Shown here in pieces: positions 5,037 to 6,818 of a stretch of 6,818 nt of DNA. A program made the translations under genes and the position numbers. This DNA is from Bacteroidota bacterium (GTDB lineage Bacteria; Bacteroidota; Bacteroidia; JAADEI01), in contig JAJRPU010000108.1 in the NCBI GenBank assembly GCA_024280615.1, positions 1 through 6,818 of the forward strand. The letters run 5' to 3'. How positions within the stretch are numbered: position 1 is the stretch's first letter; each line of letters opens with the position of its first letter. The notes under the pieces were generated by a model that was not told the origin of the DNA, searched no databases, and was given only the letters and a program-made list of their open reading frames with translations.

Positions 5037-6035
5037 ATGAATTGGATAATTCCTATTGCAGGGAAAGGCAAGCGACTTCGTCCACACAGTTTCTCGCGCC
5101 CTAAACCACTGTTCCCTATTGCAGGGAAGCCAGTGGTAGCACGATTGATGGAAACATTGCATAGGATAAGTGGCACGCCTGAGAACATAGTGTTTGTCGT
5201 CTCGCCCTGGCAGGACACTTCTTTAATCCCACAGATTGTTGAATCTGTTGTGGGCAGTGGAGCTAACGTGCACATTAAGGTTCAAGAGAAGGCTGAGGGC
5301 ACTGCACACGCTGTCTACCAGGCTGGTAACCTGCTCAATGGTCCCGTTATGATTGCCTTTGGAGACACTATCTTCAAGCCATCACAATATGCTTTGCCCG
5401 ATGCAGATGGGGCAATATGGACTTATCATGTTGAGGACCCTTCTTCCTATGGAGTGGTGCTCACGGACCAAGAAGGCGTTATAACCGGGATGGTTGAAAA
5501 GCCCGATGTGCCCATTTCCCACAAGGCAATTATTGGTGTTTATTATGTTCGGGAAGGACAGGCTCTGAAAAAACACATTGAACATTTGATTGAGAACAAT
5601 ATCCGTGGAAAAGGAAATGAATTCCAATTGACTGATGCTCTTGAAATGATGATTAAAGAGGGTTTGAAATTGGTTGCCCTACCCGTGTCACAATGGTTGG
5701 ATACAGGGAATCACAAGTTATTACTAAACGCACTAAAAACAATTTTAACAGAGGAAGGAACATACATAAGCAAGGACGCCATCCTGAAAAACTGCACTAT
5801 CATCAATCCCGTTTATATTGGTCCATACGTTCACATTGAAGATGCAGTGGTTGGACCGCATACTGCCATAGAGGAAGGCACGCAAATTAACAATAGTGTC
5901 CTTAAGGAATCCGTTGTTTTAGAGAACTGCAAGATTGAAAACATTGTTGCTAATCATAGCATAATTGGAGAAAATTCGGTATGGAAAAGAAAGATAGACA
6001 AGTTGATATTAGGTCCTTATTCCGTTTGGGAATAG
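5037..6035 (+). CDS. Sugar-phosphate nucleotidyltransferase with C-terminal beta-helix domain
   Basis: This family forms an NDP-sugar and pyrophosphate from an NTP and a sugar 1-phosphate, supplying activated sugars for glycans. Residues 1 to about 235 are the catalytic Rossmann-like domain: the nucleotide loop AGKGKRLRP (8-16), PKPLFPIAGKP (22-32) with the conserved lysine, EGTAHAV (87-93), the metal-binding aspartate in FGDTIF (108-113), the substrate-side EKP (154-156), and WLDTGN (220-225). Residues about 243-330 repeat short hexapeptide-like units (DAILKNCTIINPVYIGPYVHIEDA and on), indicating a left-handed beta-helix, as in GlmU- and GlgC-like enzymes. Lacking diagnostic residues I can read, I do not choose between glucose-, mannose- or other sugar specificity; closest resemblance is to glucose-1-phosphate thymidylyl/uridylyltransferases. 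Its 3' end overlaps the TPR lipoprotein by 55 bp. It follows dut by 8 bp in the same operon. Confidence 0.93.
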   Translation: MNWIIPIAGKGKRLRPHSFSRPKPLFPIAGKPVVARLMETLHRISGTPENIVFVVSPWQDTSLIPQIVESVVGSGANVHIKVQEKAEGTAHAVYQAGNLLNGPVMIAFGDTIFKPSQYALPDADGAIWTYHVEDPSSYGVVLTDQEGVITGMVEKPDVPISHKAIIGVYYVREGQALKKHIEHLIENNIRGKGNEFQLTDALEMMIKEGLKLVALPVSQWLDTGNHKLLLNALKTILTEEGTYISKDAILKNCTIINPVYIGPYVHIEDAVVGPHTAIEEGTQINNSVLKESVVLENCKIENIVANHSIIGENSVWKRKIDKLILGPYSVWE

Positions 6036-6818
6036 GTGGTTTGCTTGTTGTGTCGTTTGTGGGCTTGATGGGTTGTGGGGGAAGTAAATCTGCGCAACAG
6101 TTCGCTGTTTCCTATAATAAAGCAGACCAAGAGGAGCGGGACAGTTTTATGTCCCGACGGTTCCTTGTTGATGCCGTTAAAGATTATTCTCTTGAGAACT
6201 ATAAGGAGAGTTATTACAATGTACGGAGGGCTCTGGACAAAGACCCATACAATAGCGGGGCAATGTATCTGCTCTCTAAATTATATTTCGGTGCTGGACG
6301 CCTTGATGAAGCATTAGAGTACGCCGCAAAGGCTGTTAAAACAGATTCTACAAACAAGTGGTATTGGCAGAACCTTGGCATTGTTTGTATGCACATGGAG
6401 AAATATAACTGTGCTATCGGAGCCTTTGAACGTGCAATAGCACAAGACACAAATGACATATATCTTTATGAACCGCTTTTGCAATTGCTTCAAGAAAGGG
6501 AAGAGTGGGAAAAGGCAATTAAATATTACAAGCGGGTCGTTAAGTGGAGGGGCGATGACCCAGAAGCCCTCGTGCAACTGGCAAGATTGTATTATCTGGC
6601 AAACAAACGAGACTCTGCTATGACAGTGTTGAAACAGGCTGTTGAGGGACCGCATCCGCCAGACGACGCATTTAAGTTGTTGTTGGACCTACTTATCAAA
6701 GGGGAGAAATATCGGGAAGCACGAGCCCTTGTCAAAGAGTGGAAAGAAAAAAATCCTGATTATCCATACCTATACTTGCACTTGGCTGAGATATACAGGC
6801 ATCAGAAAGAATATGACA
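5981..6818 (+). CDS. TPR-repeat lipoprotein (runs off the right edge)
   Basis: The frame is open from the ATG at 5981 to the window end, giving 279 codons of a longer protein. Residues 1-31 form a lipoprotein signal: charged start MEKKDRQVDIR, hydrophobic core LGIGGLLVVSFVGL, and lipobox LMGC with Cys32, followed by GGSKS. From about residue 58 the chain is a run of tetratricopeptide repeats of about 34 residues, starting near 58, 92, 126, 160, 194 and 228, with a further one cut by the edge; typical units are SGAMYLLSKLYFGAGRLDEALEYAA and WYWQNLGIVCMHMEKYNCAIGAFE. TPRs scaffold protein complexes, so a membrane-anchored periplasmic or outer-membrane adaptor is likely; the partner is unknown. 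In other Bacteroidota a TPR protein follows dut near envelope genes, as far as I recall. The start lies 55 bp inside the preceding gene, with GGAG 10 nt upstream. A TTG at 6026 is an alternative start. Confidence 0.9.
   Translation, partial: MEKKDRQVDIRSLFRLGIGGLLVVSFVGLMGCGGSKSAQQFAVSYNKADQEERDSFMSRRFLVDAVKDYSLENYKESYYNVRRALDKDPYNSGAMYLLSKLYFGAGRLDEALEYAAKAVKTDSTNKWYWQNLGIVCMHMEKYNCAIGAFERAIAQDTNDIYLYEPLLQLLQEREEWEKAIKYYKRVVKWRGDDPEALVQLARLYYLANKRDSAMTVLKQAVEGPHPPDDAFKLLLDLLIKGEKYREARALVKEWKEKNPDYPYLYLHLAEIYRHQKEYD

Noticed and set aside
6075..6317. Plus-strand frame of 80 codons and the two minus-strand frames at 6214-6655
   Set aside because: All overlap the TPR lipoprotein, whose signal peptide and repeats show the real frame.
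1..6818. CRISPR array, insertion sequence, phage or defence system
   Set aside because: No spaced direct repeats, transposase or integrase motifs, terminal inverted repeats or defence domains were found; every gene is housekeeping or envelope related. The tRNA end shows no duplicated attachment-like sequence.

Overview
The window is ordinary chromosomal housekeeping DNA from a member of the Bacteroidota, probably an uncultured or poorly represented lineage. Four things point there: RecA, FtsX and the small membrane protein with a CAMCK motif look like Bacteroidota proteins; four genes have a TAnnTTTG element (the Bacteroidota -7 promoter box) just before their start; Shine-Dalgarno sequences are nearly absent; and the order dUTPase, nucleotidyltransferase, TPR lipoprotein resembles what I recall from this phylum. 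I cannot name a genus.

The left part (1-2235) is read entirely on the minus strand. In transcription order it holds a small lipocalin-like, probably exported protein; the SRP 4.5S RNA; an 82-residue exported membrane protein with a CxxC motif; purN, which overlaps it by ATGA; a tRNA-Ser(GGA); a tandem CDGSH iron-sulfur protein; and the first 122 codons of recA, which runs off the left edge. Spacing is very tight (19-56 bp, plus one overlap), so two RNA genes are interleaved with protein genes.

The right part (2336-6818) is read on the plus strand: ftsX (cell-division ABC transporter permease subunit), icd (NADP-dependent isocitrate dehydrogenase), dut (dUTPase), a sugar-phosphate nucleotidyltransferase with a C-terminal repeat domain, and a TPR lipoprotein cut by the right edge. 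From icd onward the genes look like one operon: the gaps are 20 and 8 bp, and the last two genes overlap by 55 bp.

The two halves diverge from a compact 100-bp region (2236-2335) with back-to-back Bacteroidota-type promoters. The proposed ftsX start codon lies inside a perfect 14-bp palindrome right after its -7 element, so ftsX may be translated from a leaderless or nearly leaderless transcript. Functions span nucleotide metabolism (purN, dut), DNA repair (recA), protein targeting (SRP RNA), translation (tRNA-Ser), central carbon metabolism (icd) and envelope/division (ftsX, nucleotidyltransferase, TPR lipoprotein).

I see no mobile element, CRISPR array, phage gene or defence system. The less described items are the CxxC membrane protein, the placement of the SRP RNA, and the ftsX palindrome. 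No gene-free stretch exceeds 300 bp.
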